The notes below the pieces were generated by a model that saw only the letters and a program-made list of their open reading frames with translations, did not search any database and had not been told where the DNA came from. Positions 8,148 to 16,206 of a stretch of 64,000 nucleotides of DNA are shown here, piece after piece. Source of the DNA: CAZUWH01 sp964624075 (lineage in GTDB: Bacteria > Pseudomonadota > Alphaproteobacteria > Rhodospirillales > Rhodospirillaceae). Made by a program: the position numbers and the translations under genes. The first letter of the stretch is position 1. Every line of letters starts with the position of its first letter. The DNA lies in assembly GCA_964624075.1 (NCBI GenBank), contig CAZUWH010000011.1, positions 9,720 to 73,719 of the forward strand, written 5' to 3'.

Positions 8148-8884
8148 CACCACCTTTCCCCCCGCCTGTGAACGAGAATCATCGAAAAATAGGATTCCAC
8201 CGATAACACCAGGGCGGCCGTCAGGGGACGGATGTGCTCCCCCGGTTGTCCAGCCCGTTCGACATGCCACGCCCTTTCGGTCAGGTCCAGACGACCAAGC
8301 ACGTCTGCGATTCTGGTCAGATGGCGCCCTACCTTGATGATGGCGGCCGCTTCGGCCGTAGCCAGGGCCGCTTCGATTTCATCGGAAGGCCGCGAGGCTG
8401 GGATGACCACCGCCCGGTCATCGAGGAATGCAAAAGGCCGCTGCACGATAGCCGAACAGGCAGCCACGGAGTTCACCCCTGGCACCACGGCAACCGGAAA
8501 ACGCGCTTTCAGTCGTGCCATGAGATAGGCAAAGGAACCGAAAAACAGTGGATCCCCTTCGCACAACACGGCGACATTACGTCCTGAGGCAAGATGTATG
8601 GCAATGGCAGCTGCTCCCTGATCATAGGCAGTTTGCGCCGAAACACGATCGGCTTCAAAGCGCATCCGCAGGACGATCTCGGTTCGGTTCACACCGTCAT
8701 CCAGAACCGCGGCAGCAATCCGGCGGGCAAGGCTACCCCCGCCAGACGGCGCCGGATAGGCGATCACCGTGACCATGCGGAGGATTCGCACGGCTTTCAG
8801 GGTCAGGAGTTCCGGATCACCCGGTCCCACCCCCACGCCCCAGAGCGTGCCAGAGGTACGGGCAGGCAAGAGCGTGGTGTTCAT
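8147..8884 (-). CDS. cobI: precorrin-2 C20-methyltransferase
   Basis: CobI methylates precorrin-2 at C20 in cobalamin synthesis. The 245-residue tetrapyrrole methylase starts with the SAM-binding GVGVGPGDPELLTLKAVR, continues with VAVLCEGDPLFFGSFAYL and VVPGVNSVAACSAI, and ends with a typical ESYFSMILVHR. GGAGGGTCAGCGGGG lies immediately before the ATG. It is translationally coupled to cobJ downstream, and its own start overlaps by 4 bases (ATGA) the stop of a further minus-strand frame upstream. I looked for a cobalamin riboswitch upstream and saw none; if the transcript begins further upstream there would be no need for one here. Confidence 0.95.
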   Translation of the reverse strand: MNTTLLPARTSGTLWGVGVGPGDPELLTLKAVRILRMVTVIAYPAPSGGGSLARRIAAAVLDDGVNRTEIVLRMRFEADRVSAQTAYDQGAAAIAIHLASGRNVAVLCEGDPLFFGSFAYLMARLKARFPVAVVPGVNSVAACSAIVQRPFAFLDDRAVVIPASRPSDEIEAALATAEAAAIIKVGRHLTRIADVLGRLDLTERAWHVERAGQPGEHIRPLTAALVLSVESYFSMILVHRRGERW

Positions 8885-9078
8885 CCCCGCTGACCCTCCA
8901 CGTGGATTGACGACACGTTTGCCCTGGCGACCGACCCGGGCGATACCTCCTTCACGCGGTAAAGCTCCGCCACGAAGAAAGTCCTGTTACGACCGGAGCC
9001 TGTCTTCAGGATGACCCGTCCCGGCACCCTAGGGGCAAGCGAGAATAGGATAGAACGTGACAGACTTCCACGGCTGCG
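8881..9078 (-). pseudogene. 3' remnant of a gene once upstream of cobI
   Basis: A 65-codon open frame with no ATG ends in a TGA that overlaps the cobI start as ATGA, the hallmark of a translationally coupled upstream gene. The residues look coding, for example ILKTGSGRNRTFFVAELYRV followed by VEGQRG at the end. A stop at 9079-9081 closes it upstream; the only candidate start is a GTG at 9027, which would give 48 codons. I do not recognise the family. Most likely it is the tail of a deleted cobalamin gene, or a very small gene. It overlaps the promoter of the plus-strand gene at 9120. Confidence 0.35.
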
Positions 9079-9085
9079 TTATGAT
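9057..9085 (+). promoter_or_regulatory. sigma-70-type promoter for the coiled-coil gene
   Basis: GTGACA (9057-9062) and TATGAT (9080-9085) are separated by exactly 17 bases; each hexamer matches the consensus at 5 of 6 positions. Transcription would start near 9092, leaving a short leader that contains GGAAGAGG as ribosome binding site before the ATG at 9120. Confidence 0.6.
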
Positions 9086-9119
9086 TCTATCTATAGTTGT
9101 ATAACGGAAGAGGTACGCG

Positions 9120-9485
9120 ATGGACAAAATGGATCAGCTTCTCGCCAAGATTGACCAGTTCTTTGGATGGTTGGAAGACGTTTTACCAAAAATGCAGAGC
9201 GACCTTGCCAAGGTGCAGGCCGACCTTGCCACACAGCAGAATGAAGTGGCGGCGTTGAAGACGAGTCAGGTACAGATAGAGGTAAGGCTGGCCCGTCTGG
9301 AGGCCAACCAGGAAGAACATAAAACACAGACCAGCCCGTTAGAGATGTATGTTAATGCGCGTTCTGATGCGATCAAGGTCCGTCTTGACGAGCAGAGGCA
9401 GACGGTCAACGCTCTCATTCCCACGCGACTTACCACCCTTCCCGGCTGGGCCCACGGCGACCATGCCGGAGAGGGAGGCCGTCTT
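9120..9485 (+). pseudogene. small coiled-coil protein, 3' end lost into trpD antisense
   Basis: The first about 105 codons encode a hydrophilic heptad-like protein (KMQSDLAKVQADLATQQNEV, QIEVRLARLEANQEEHKTQT) with a good promoter and ribosome binding site, so it is very probably a real gene of the short coiled-coil type. No stop follows: the frame stays open to 10193 through the antisense strand of trpD, where the sequence becomes glycine- and histidine-rich and no longer looks coding. I therefore take the native end to have been lost at or before 9485, probably by a deletion that also removed trpC. If translated as it stands the product would be 357 residues. Function unknown. Confidence 0.5.
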
Positions 9486-10526
9486 TTATTTCCCTGCCCG
9501 GTTGGTGATGGAAATCAATTTCTCCAGTGCGATCCGGGCACGGCCTTCATCCACGGCAGCAGCGGCCTGAACCACGCCTTCCTTGAGATCGACGGCCCTG
9601 CCCGCCACCACCAGGCCGGCTGCGGCATTGAGCAGTGCAATGTCGCGAAGGGGACCGGGGGTACCATCGAACAAGGCCCGCAGGGCAGCGGCATTGTGGG
9701 CCGCGTCGCCGCCCTTCAGGTCTTCGGGGCGGGCCGGCGTGAGCCCGACCGACTCTGGGGTGACGGTGAAAGCACTGACCTCCCCATCCCGGTATTCGGC
9801 GACATTGGTCGGACCGGTGGTGGTGATCTCGTCCAGACCGTCATGACCGTGCACCACCCAAACACGTTCGGCGCCCAGACGCCCCAGAACCTCGGCCAAT
9901 GGCTGCACCCAGTCTGCAGAGAAGACGCCGACCACTTGACGGCGGGTACCGGCTGGATTCGACAACGGTCCCAGCAGGTTGAAGATGGTGCGGACGCCAA
10001 GCTCGGTACGGATGGGCATGACATGGCGCATGGCACCGTGGTGACGGGGCGCCATCATGAAGCAGATCCTGGCTTCGGCCAGGGCTTCGCGCATCAGCGC
10101 GAAATCGGCGTCAATGTTGACACCGAGTGCTTTCAACACATCGGCCGAGCCGGATCGGGACGACAGGGCCTGGTTGCCATGTTTTGCAACTAGAACGCCA
10201 CAGCCGGCAATGATGAAGGCGGCTGCGGTGGAAATATTGTAGGTTCCGGCCGCATCACCACCGGTTCCGCAGGTGTCGATGGCGTCTGCCGGTGCTTCGA
10301 GGGTCAACGCCTTGGCGCGCATGATCCGCGCCGCACCCGTGATCTCCGCCACAGTTTCCCCGCGCACCCGCAGACCCATCAGGAAGGCGCCAATCTGGGC
10401 CGGGGTGGCCTCACCGGACATGATGACCTCGAAAGCAGCCTCCGCTTCGGATTCGTTTAAGGCGATTCCACTTGCGACACGGTGCAAAAGTTCTTTCATG
10501 ATCATGGTGGGCGAAGATGCTGTCAC
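9486..10526 (-). CDS. trpD: anthranilate phosphoribosyltransferase
   Basis: TrpD joins anthranilate to PRPP in tryptophan synthesis. The 346-residue protein has the PRPP/Mg-binding signatures DTCGTGGDAAGTYNIST and KHGNQALSSRSGSADVLKA, the anthranilate-site segment FMMAPRHHGAMRHV, and LGVRTIFNLLGPLSNP. Three starts are possible (GTG 10526, ATG 10505, ATG 10499); the GTG has the better purine stretch upstream. trpG ends 40 bases upstream, so the pair is probably one transcript. trpC, usually next, is not found: the space behind trpD is taken by the coiled-coil gene on the opposite strand. Confidence 0.96.
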   Translation of the reverse strand: MTASSPTMIMKELLHRVASGIALNESEAEAAFEVIMSGEATPAQIGAFLMGLRVRGETVAEITGAARIMRAKALTLEAPADAIDTCGTGGDAAGTYNISTAAAFIIAGCGVLVAKHGNQALSSRSGSADVLKALGVNIDADFALMREALAEARICFMMAPRHHGAMRHVMPIRTELGVRTIFNLLGPLSNPAGTRRQVVGVFSADWVQPLAEVLGRLGAERVWVVHGHDGLDEITTTGPTNVAEYRDGEVSAFTVTPESVGLTPARPEDLKGGDAAHNAAALRALFDGTPGPLRDIALLNAAAGLVVAGRAVDLKEGVVQAAAAVDEGRARIALEKLISITNRAGK

Positions 10527-10566
10527 GATCAGTTCCCGTTCTTCCGGTGCTAGCCTCCCTGTCCTG

Positions 10567-11133
10567 TCATTGACGGGCCAGGGCGAGAAAATTGGCGATC
10601 AAGGCATGCCCGTGTTCCGAGGCAATGCTCTCAGGATGAAACTGGACACCGAAAATTGGCAAGACGCGATGGGCAAGACCCATGATCAGACCGTCCTCGC
10701 TTTCGGCCGTCACCTCCAGGCAGGCTGGCAGGCTGACCTGTTCGACGATCAGGGAGTGATAGCGGGTAGCCTTGAACGGGCTGGGGAGTCCGGCGAACAA
10801 GCGGAGGCCGGCATGATGGATGGTGCTGATTTTGCCATGCATGGGATACGGGGCCCGGATCACCTTGCCGCCGAAAGCCTGGCCGATGGCCTGGTGTCCC
10901 AGACACACACCCAGCACCGGTAGGTGCACTTGCCCGATCAGGTCGAGACAAATGCCAGCCCGGTCAGGATCGGAAGGGCCAGGGGAAACGACCACCCCTT
11001 GCAGAGGCAGGGCCAGTACCTCCGCCACGCTGATGGCATCGTTACGCCTGACCACCACTTCGGCCCCCAGCATGCGCAGATAGTGCCAGAGATTATAGGT
11101 GAAACTATCGTAATTATCGATCAGCAGGAACAT
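10567..11133 (-). CDS. trpG: anthranilate synthase glutamine amidotransferase component (TrpG/PabA)
   Basis: A 188-residue class I amidotransferase supplying ammonia to TrpE (anthranilate synthase) and, if amphibolic, to PabB (aminodeoxychorismate synthase). The N-terminal FLLIDNYDSFTYNL, the oxyanion region VVVSPGPSDPDRAG, the nucleophile Cys77 in VLGVCLGHQAIGQAFGG and the pair in GVQFHPESI are all present. GGGGAGC precedes the ATG. trpE is not upstream; instead the DNA is decayed. No leader peptide or attenuator was seen. Confidence 0.95.
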   Translation of the reverse strand: MFLLIDNYDSFTYNLWHYLRMLGAEVVVRRNDAISVAEVLALPLQGVVVSPGPSDPDRAGICLDLIGQVHLPVLGVCLGHQAIGQAFGGKVIRAPYPMHGKISTIHHAGLRLFAGLPSPFKATRYHSLIVEQVSLPACLEVTAESEDGLIMGLAHRVLPIFGVQFHPESIASEHGHALIANFLALARQ

Positions 11134-11181
11134 GGTTCTGCTCCCCAGAGAGGAAGAGGATGCGATGGCAGGCCTGGATCG

Positions 11182-12190
11182 TCAATTCCTTATTTGCTCC
11201 TCAGTTTGCCTGACTTGCGTGTCTGGTTCTCCCTGAATCAGGCGCTGAAACCCTTTCTCACTCTCCAGTGATGGCGCCTTGCCCTCCCGCAGGGATGCCC
11301 CCACCCCCGCGCGCGCTGCTCATGCTGGCTATCGTCGGGGCAACCCTTTTCCGCGATCCCGAGCCAAGCCCGCACCGTTGCCCAATCCTGGTGCAACGAC
11401 TCGGGCGCTTCGGGTCGCGCCACACCGGCCTGCAGTTCCCCCAGCCACACATGGCCGGTTTCGTGCGGGAAGGTGGACAGGTCGGCATTCTGCCCCAGGG
11501 TGATGACGGTCTGGCCCGCACCTAGCCCGCCGGCGGGGAAGGTCACGTGGCCGCGGGGGGCAGGGGCGGAGTCGTCGGGCTGAGCCACGATAGTGAGGTT
11601 GATGTCGTCGCCAGATTGCGGTATGCTTTGATCATGAGTTTCGCCCACTTCAGACTTCGGCATCCCCCTTAGGTTTGTCTTCGAGATGGGATTGGCGTCG
11701 GGGTCCTCTCGTGTAGTTTTCACTGCCTGGGTTGATTCCAACGACAGGCCGGTGATCATAATAAGGGTTACCATTATTATCCATCACGGATGACCACCTC
11801 AACGGCCAATGGCCGCCCTTCGGGAATCACATCTGGCTTCCAGATGGTGGTATGCCTTGGTGTTGAGTTCTTCCTTGTAGTTATCCGGGAGTAATTCCCC
11901 GACCTTGCGGCTGTGACGGATCATGTCACGTAGTGCCGAGAACAACTTGAGATTGTCGAGATTGCCGGAGAATGAAAAAGCCTTCTTGCGTTCGGCCCTG
12001 GTAAACTGAACCTCCCGTCCCACCGCACGGCTCGGGCTCTGGCCGTGTCGCTAAGTTGTTGTACAACTCCCGTGCCGCTTTCCGTAGCGCCTTGATATCC
12101 GCCCCGATTGGCGCCAGTTGCACCCACTTGCAACGTGACCGCCGGTTCGCTCCCCTGCCAATACCGTGCTCCTTGCAGCGCCCTTATCAT
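11182..12190 (-). pseudogene. remnant of a phage/conjugative-element polyvalent protein (LPD3-like and HExxH modules)
   Basis: Three or more frames together spell parts of a large polyvalent protein of the kind carried by Mu-like phages and conjugative elements. From 12123 downward: LAPIGADIKALRKAARELYN, then in another frame FTRAERKKAFSFSGN, LKLFSALRDMIRH and KAYHHLEA, which resemble the LPD3 domain. Near 11470: ADLSTFPHETGHVWLGELQ, a zinc-peptidase-like HExxH motif, then HQDWATVRAWLG. After a G-rich stretch near 11310 the frame shifts again and continues with SLREGKAPSLESEKGFQRL to a stop at 11182. No start, many frameshifts: it cannot make the original protein. It marks a former mobile-element insertion beside trpG. 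Confidence 0.7.
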
Positions 12191-12593
12191 AACGATTCGC
12201 GGGCGGCTCGGTATGCACCATGTCCCTTGGAGGGGCAGGCTGTGTTGACAGTCATGGCAATCGGTTGCAGGATTTCAACCCTATTGATAGGGATCAAAAC
12301 CATCAACCTGATGGGCTATCGTATGCACACAAGTCTGCCCAGGCGAAGGTGTAAAATCGTTGCTTTCCCCATCAGGCGTACCCTCTTCCCCTGAAGGGGG
12401 GCCTGTCCCCTCGGGGGGGGGGGGGGGGGTGGCGCCTACCAGGGCGACTTGGAATAAATTCCATACCGGGAATTGCTGGTTGACAGCAGAAAACATGGAT
12501 AGCGCCCGTCAAAGGTGATACACTGATTAGTCTTCTGACAGTGTCGCAGCGTTCGCTTTCCCGCATGTTCCTCCCGCTGCCATTCGTTCCGAC
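12191..12593. other. gene-free stretch with a G17 tract and one GC-rich repeat copy
   Basis: No convincing gene on either strand. The first half may contain more of the decayed mobile element. The second half (about 12381-12466) is copy 1 of the dispersed GC-rich repeat described in the findings. Confidence 0.6.
12381..12466 (-). repeat. GC-rich dispersed repeat, copy 1, with G17 homopolymer at 12413-12429
   Basis: It contains a run of 17 G (12413-12429) next to a segment that, on the minus strand, matches the plus strand at 35421-35455: GTATGGAATTTATTCCAAGT, then CGCC and an A+C-rich stretch. The shared head includes the near-palindrome GGAATTTATTCC. The copies lie in inverted orientation, 23 kb apart. 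Confidence 0.65.
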
Positions 12594-13329
12594 ATGATCG
12601 CCTTATCGGCGCCGTGCGTTTCGTTCTCTTCCCTTTCCAGCCCTGGCGGATTGCGTCGCTTGGTCGTGTTTGACGTGAATGGAACCCTGGTCGACGGCCA
12701 GCACCACATCATTGCCGCCATGAGGGAAGCATTTTGTCTGTTCGGCTACCCGCCTCCGTCGGCCATGGCGGTTCGGCGGATCATCGGCCTGTCGCTGGAG
12801 ATGGCAGTGGCGGCGCTGCTCCCGGCAGAGGCGTCGCCTGTCCAAGCCGGGCCGGTTACCCGAGCCTATGTTGATAGTTTCGCAAGACTCCGCGCATGCC
12901 TTGACTCATGCGAGTCCCTTGTTGTTTCCCGGTGCGGTCGAAGCCATCGACGCGCTGGAACGCAACGGGATCGTGCTTGGCATCGCCACCGGCAAGTCCC
13001 GGCAGGGTCTGGCCCATGTCCTGGAACAGACCGGCCTTTCTGGCCAGTTCGCCACCCTGCATACAGCCGATGCCGGTCCTGGCAAGCCGCATCTCGCCAT
13101 GCTGCTGGCGGTCATGGCGACTGTGGACGTCCTCCCGGCGCGCGCGGTCATGGTGAGAGACACGGTTTTCGACATAACCATGGCCACAGCGCCGTCGGTG
13201 TCAACAGCGTTGGCGTCGTATGGGGATATTATCCGCCCGCCAAACTGTGTGCTGCCTGCCGGGGCCCGGTATGTTATTGATACCTTCATATGTCTCGCTC
13301 ACATCGTGGACCAATTGCTGGAACGTTAG
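12594..13329 (+). pseudogene. HAD-superfamily phosphatase (phosphoglycolate-phosphatase-like), decayed
   Basis: The encoded protein can be followed only by switching frames three times: RLVVFDVNGTLVDGQHHII to about 12895 in one frame; LLFPGAVEAIDALE, GIATGKSRQGLA and TADAGPGKPHLAML in the next; VGVNSVGVVWGYYPPAKL (13195-13250) back in the first; then GARYVIDTF to the stop at 13329. Two active-site positions are also changed: motif I reads DVNGT where DxDGT is expected (second Asp replaced by Asn), and motif IV reads VRDTVFD where GDTxxD is usual. The gene is therefore dead. asmA begins 3 bases after the stop, so the pair was probably co-transcribed. Confidence 0.88.
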
Positions 13330-13332
13330 GCC

Positions 13333-15576
13333 ATGCGAGCCCGAACCCTTGTCACTCTTGTTCTTGGTCTGGGACTCGCTGTCGGGGTCACCGGTATCGC
13401 CATCCTGGAAACGGTGGATCTCAATCGTTACCGCGGCGTTATTGCCGAGCGGGTCGCGCTTGCCACCGGCCGCAAGATGACCATCAGGGGGGATGTGAGA
13501 ATCGCGCCCGCGCTCCATCCGACCCTGGTCGTGCATGATGTCGTCCTTGCCAACGTGCCGTGGGGGTCGCGATCGGACATGATGACGGCCAGACGACTCG
13601 AAGTTCAGGTGGCCCTCCTGCCGTTACTGCGCGGTCATGTCCAGATTCACCGTCTGGTTCTGGTGGAGCCCGATATCCTGCTCGAAACCGGCTGGGATGG
13701 TCGGAGCAATTGGACGTTCGAGAGTCCCGAGCGCACGCCGGAGGGTGACGCGCCAGAGGACCCGTTCCCTGTCTTTGACTTCACGGCTATCGAAATCCGC
13801 CAGGCTACCCTGGCCGTGCGGAACGGCACGAAGGATACCGTTCGCACGTTCAAGTTCGCCCGTTTCGCCGCTACTACGGACGGCCCGGGAGGACCGGTGA
13901 TCCTGTCCATCGACGGCAGACTGGAAGCGGTCCCGGTGCAGGGGCAAGGCAGGGTGGGGGCGGTGGCCGATCTCCTGTCCAACCGCCCGTTTGCCATTGA
14001 TCTGACCGTCACGGTGGCTGGTGCCACGGTTGCGCTCACCGGTGTCATTGCCCATCCCCTGGAAGGGGAAGGCATTGACCTTCTGATTGATGGGCGCGGG
14101 TCTGACCTGGCCGCTCTGAATGATCTGTTGCAAGGAGGGGGACGGCGCCCAGCGATTCCTCTTCTACCTGCGCTCGGTCCCTATCAGGTCGGTGGCCGCC
14201 TGCATGGTGCGCGAATGGACCGGTTGTCTTTGTCGGATATCAAAGGTCAGGCCGGTGTGGCTGGCAAGGTCGGCGTGACGGTAAGCGGCGCGATCACGGA
14301 TCTAGTCGCCGCTACCGGCCTGGACCTGAAGGTGGATGTTCAGGTGACGGATCCTGCATCCTTCCTCCACACCCTGCTGGAGGGTGCTTCCGTGACTAGG
14401 CTGCCGTCTCTGACCGCGAGCGGTCGTCTGACCGGCGGTGACCGGCGTTACACGTTGGCCGGTTTCAGGGGTACGCTCGGGGCATCCGACCTGGCCGGCA
14501 CCCTGACAGTGGAGGGCCGGGAGGATCAGCCGGCAGTTTCTGCCAATCTTCGTGCACTCATTATAGATGCAGCAGAGATTTTTCCTGCCGTGTTAGGCGG
14601 GGAGAGACCGGCCCTACCATCTGCCGCCACGACAGCCGGCCTGCGCACGAATGCCGATACCCGTGTCATTCCCGACGTGCCGCTGTCTCTGGCTCCCCTT
14701 CAGGGCATGGCGACCAACCTCAAGGTCAAGGCAGGGACGATACGTCTGCCAGGAACGACGCTGACCGATGTTGAAGCGGTAGCATCAACCCGGCAGGGAC
14801 AGCTGGTGATCGAGACTCTCAAGGCCGGCGTGGCGGGGGGGCAGGTGTCACTGAGCGCCCGCGCCGAACCGACCAATGCCGGCGGTGTGACCATGCGACT
14901 GCGGGCCGATGGAGACAATGTCGAGCTGGGCCGGCTGCTGACGGAACTCGATCTAATGACGGGCCTCGAAGGGGCGCCGGCTAGTCTCAAGGCGTCCCTG
15001 GCGGGCCAGGGTTCCACCCTGCGGGGGCTGGCGGCCGATCTGTCCGGACAGGTTACCTTTGCCACCGGTCCGGCCCGCTTGCATCACCGCGCCCTGGAAG
15101 GAGCCGGCCTGAAACTTGTCAATGAGCTGCTGCCCCTTCTCAACCCACGTTTTCGCAGCGAAGCGTTTACTGAGATCGGATGCGGGGTAATCGCTGCCGT
15201 TCTCACGGAGGGGGTGGTCATGATGGACAAAGGCCTTGCCATTGAAACGAGCCAGGTGAAGATGGCCGGCGACGGCACGGTTGCTCTGGCTACCGAAAAA
15301 GTTGACATTGTATTCAAGGAACAGTCTCTTATTGTCAATAAGGGCACAGCAATCGCCAATCTGCTGCGTATGCGTGGCACACTGGCTGCCCCGCGCCTGG
15401 ATGTGGACGAGGTCGGCCTTGCCAGGGCCGCTACCGCAGCTATCGCAGCCGGGAAGCTGTCCCGCCTGGGGGAACTGCTGGCGGGCAAGGCTTCTGCGGA
15501 TTCCGACCCCTGCACCACGGCTCTTGGAGGCAAGCCACCTGTCCTGAAACGGATTGAAAAGAAGGAAAACCCCTAG
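13333..15576 (+). CDS. AsmA family protein
   Basis: AsmA-family proteins are inner-membrane-anchored periplasmic proteins implicated in outer-membrane assembly and lipid transport. The 747-residue protein has one N-terminal membrane anchor (LVTLVLGLGLAVGVTGIAIL), followed by the family N-terminal segment LNRYRGVIAERVALATGRKM and the repeated beta-rich pattern LVVHDVVLANVPWG. The C-terminal AsmA domain, roughly residues 450-720, includes LRGLAADLSGQVTFATGPA and the acidic strand GDGTVALATEKVDIVF. No catalytic motif is expected. It directly follows the broken HAD gene and is convergent with the fliN-like gene. Confidence 0.9.
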   Translation: MRARTLVTLVLGLGLAVGVTGIAILETVDLNRYRGVIAERVALATGRKMTIRGDVRIAPALHPTLVVHDVVLANVPWGSRSDMMTARRLEVQVALLPLLRGHVQIHRLVLVEPDILLETGWDGRSNWTFESPERTPEGDAPEDPFPVFDFTAIEIRQATLAVRNGTKDTVRTFKFARFAATTDGPGGPVILSIDGRLEAVPVQGQGRVGAVADLLSNRPFAIDLTVTVAGATVALTGVIAHPLEGEGIDLLIDGRGSDLAALNDLLQGGGRRPAIPLLPALGPYQVGGRLHGARMDRLSLSDIKGQAGVAGKVGVTVSGAITDLVAATGLDLKVDVQVTDPASFLHTLLEGASVTRLPSLTASGRLTGGDRRYTLAGFRGTLGASDLAGTLTVEGREDQPAVSANLRALIIDAAEIFPAVLGGERPALPSAATTAGLRTNADTRVIPDVPLSLAPLQGMATNLKVKAGTIRLPGTTLTDVEAVASTRQGQLVIETLKAGVAGGQVSLSARAEPTNAGGVTMRLRADGDNVELGRLLTELDLMTGLEGAPASLKASLAGQGSTLRGLAADLSGQVTFATGPARLHHRALEGAGLKLVNELLPLLNPRFRSEAFTEIGCGVIAAVLTEGVVMMDKGLAIETSQVKMAGDGTVALATEKVDIVFKEQSLIVNKGTAIANLLRMRGTLAAPRLDVDEVGLARAATAAIAAGKLSRLGELLAGKASADSDPCTTALGGKPPVLKRIEKKENP

Positions 15577-15624
15577 GGTAGGATGATTTTCGGATCATAC
15601 TCTCCGTCATGAGAGTGGTCAGCG

Positions 15625-15660
15625 GTTGGTGATCAGTGGTTGGTTGCTAATCACCAGCCA
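15625..15660. repeat. imperfect inverted repeat between convergent genes
   Basis: GGTTGGTGAT and ATCACCAGCC form a 10-bp stem with one mismatch around a 16-base loop that itself repeats TGGTTGGTT. It lies between the convergent asmA-like and fliN-like genes and could act as a bidirectional terminator; no T-tract is obvious. Confidence 0.35.
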
Positions 15661-15781
15661 CCAGCTCCTGGCCGCGAACCAGAACGAACTCCCCCTCTGC
15701 CAATTCGTGGCAGAGCGCTCTTGCGTGCCCGGGCGTTCTGCAAGAGGTTCGATCAATGGCCATGGCGCATGGCCTGCGTGC

Positions 15782-16066
15782 TTATACGATCCGTTTTATG
15801 TCGGAGGCTTTGACGAGGTGGGTCAGATTGACGCCAAGGCGGTTGCCTTCGGTGACAATGGCCTGTCCATAACCAACCAGACGGTCGCTGGTATAAACTT
15901 CAACCGGTTCGCTGGCCTTTTGTTCCAGCTCCACCACTGTCCCACGGACCAGTTCCAACAATTGATGAACGCGCAAGGTCGCCTTGCTCAGAATCACCGC
16001 AATTTCGACCGTGACAGCATAAGCCGTCTTCCGTTCTTCACGGCTTTCGGGCCTTTCGCTGACCAT
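15782..16066 (-). CDS. FliN/SpoA-domain protein (flagellar motor switch FliN-like)
   Basis: A 94-residue protein made of one SpoA (surface presentation of antigens) domain: VTVEIAVILSKATLRVHQLL, then VVELEQKASEPVEVYTSDRLVGYGQAIVTEG and GVNLTHLVKA. This is the fold of FliN and the FliM C-terminus, which build the flagellar C-ring and bind FliG/FliH. The size fits alphaproteobacterial FliN. No other flagellar gene lies in the window, so it stands alone between asmA and yejA. An alternative is a type III secretion C-ring protein, but nothing nearby supports that. Confidence 0.82.
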   Translation of the reverse strand: MVSERPESREERKTAYAVTVEIAVILSKATLRVHQLLELVRGTVVELEQKASEPVEVYTSDRLVGYGQAIVTEGNRLGVNLTHLVKASDIKRIV

Positions 16067-16206
16067 GGCCGGTCCCCATACCTTTCTCTCTTCTCTCCTG
16101 GTCCCATGCTAAAGGGAATGGTACGCTTTAGAAAAAGCTGACGACTGTTTCGGCCTGCCGATACGAGACAATCCCTGTCGGGATGCCAATGTTCCCCCGC
16201 TGCTCC

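Noticed and set aside
8885..9119. Possible cobalamin riboswitch upstream of cobI
   Set aside because: I looked on both strands for the B12-box phrase and found no match; the stretch is better explained by a coding remnant and a plus-strand promoter.
12281..12566. Short minus-strand frames with polyproline over the G17 tract
   Set aside because: The prolines come from the homopolymer; no ribosome binding site or conserved sequence.
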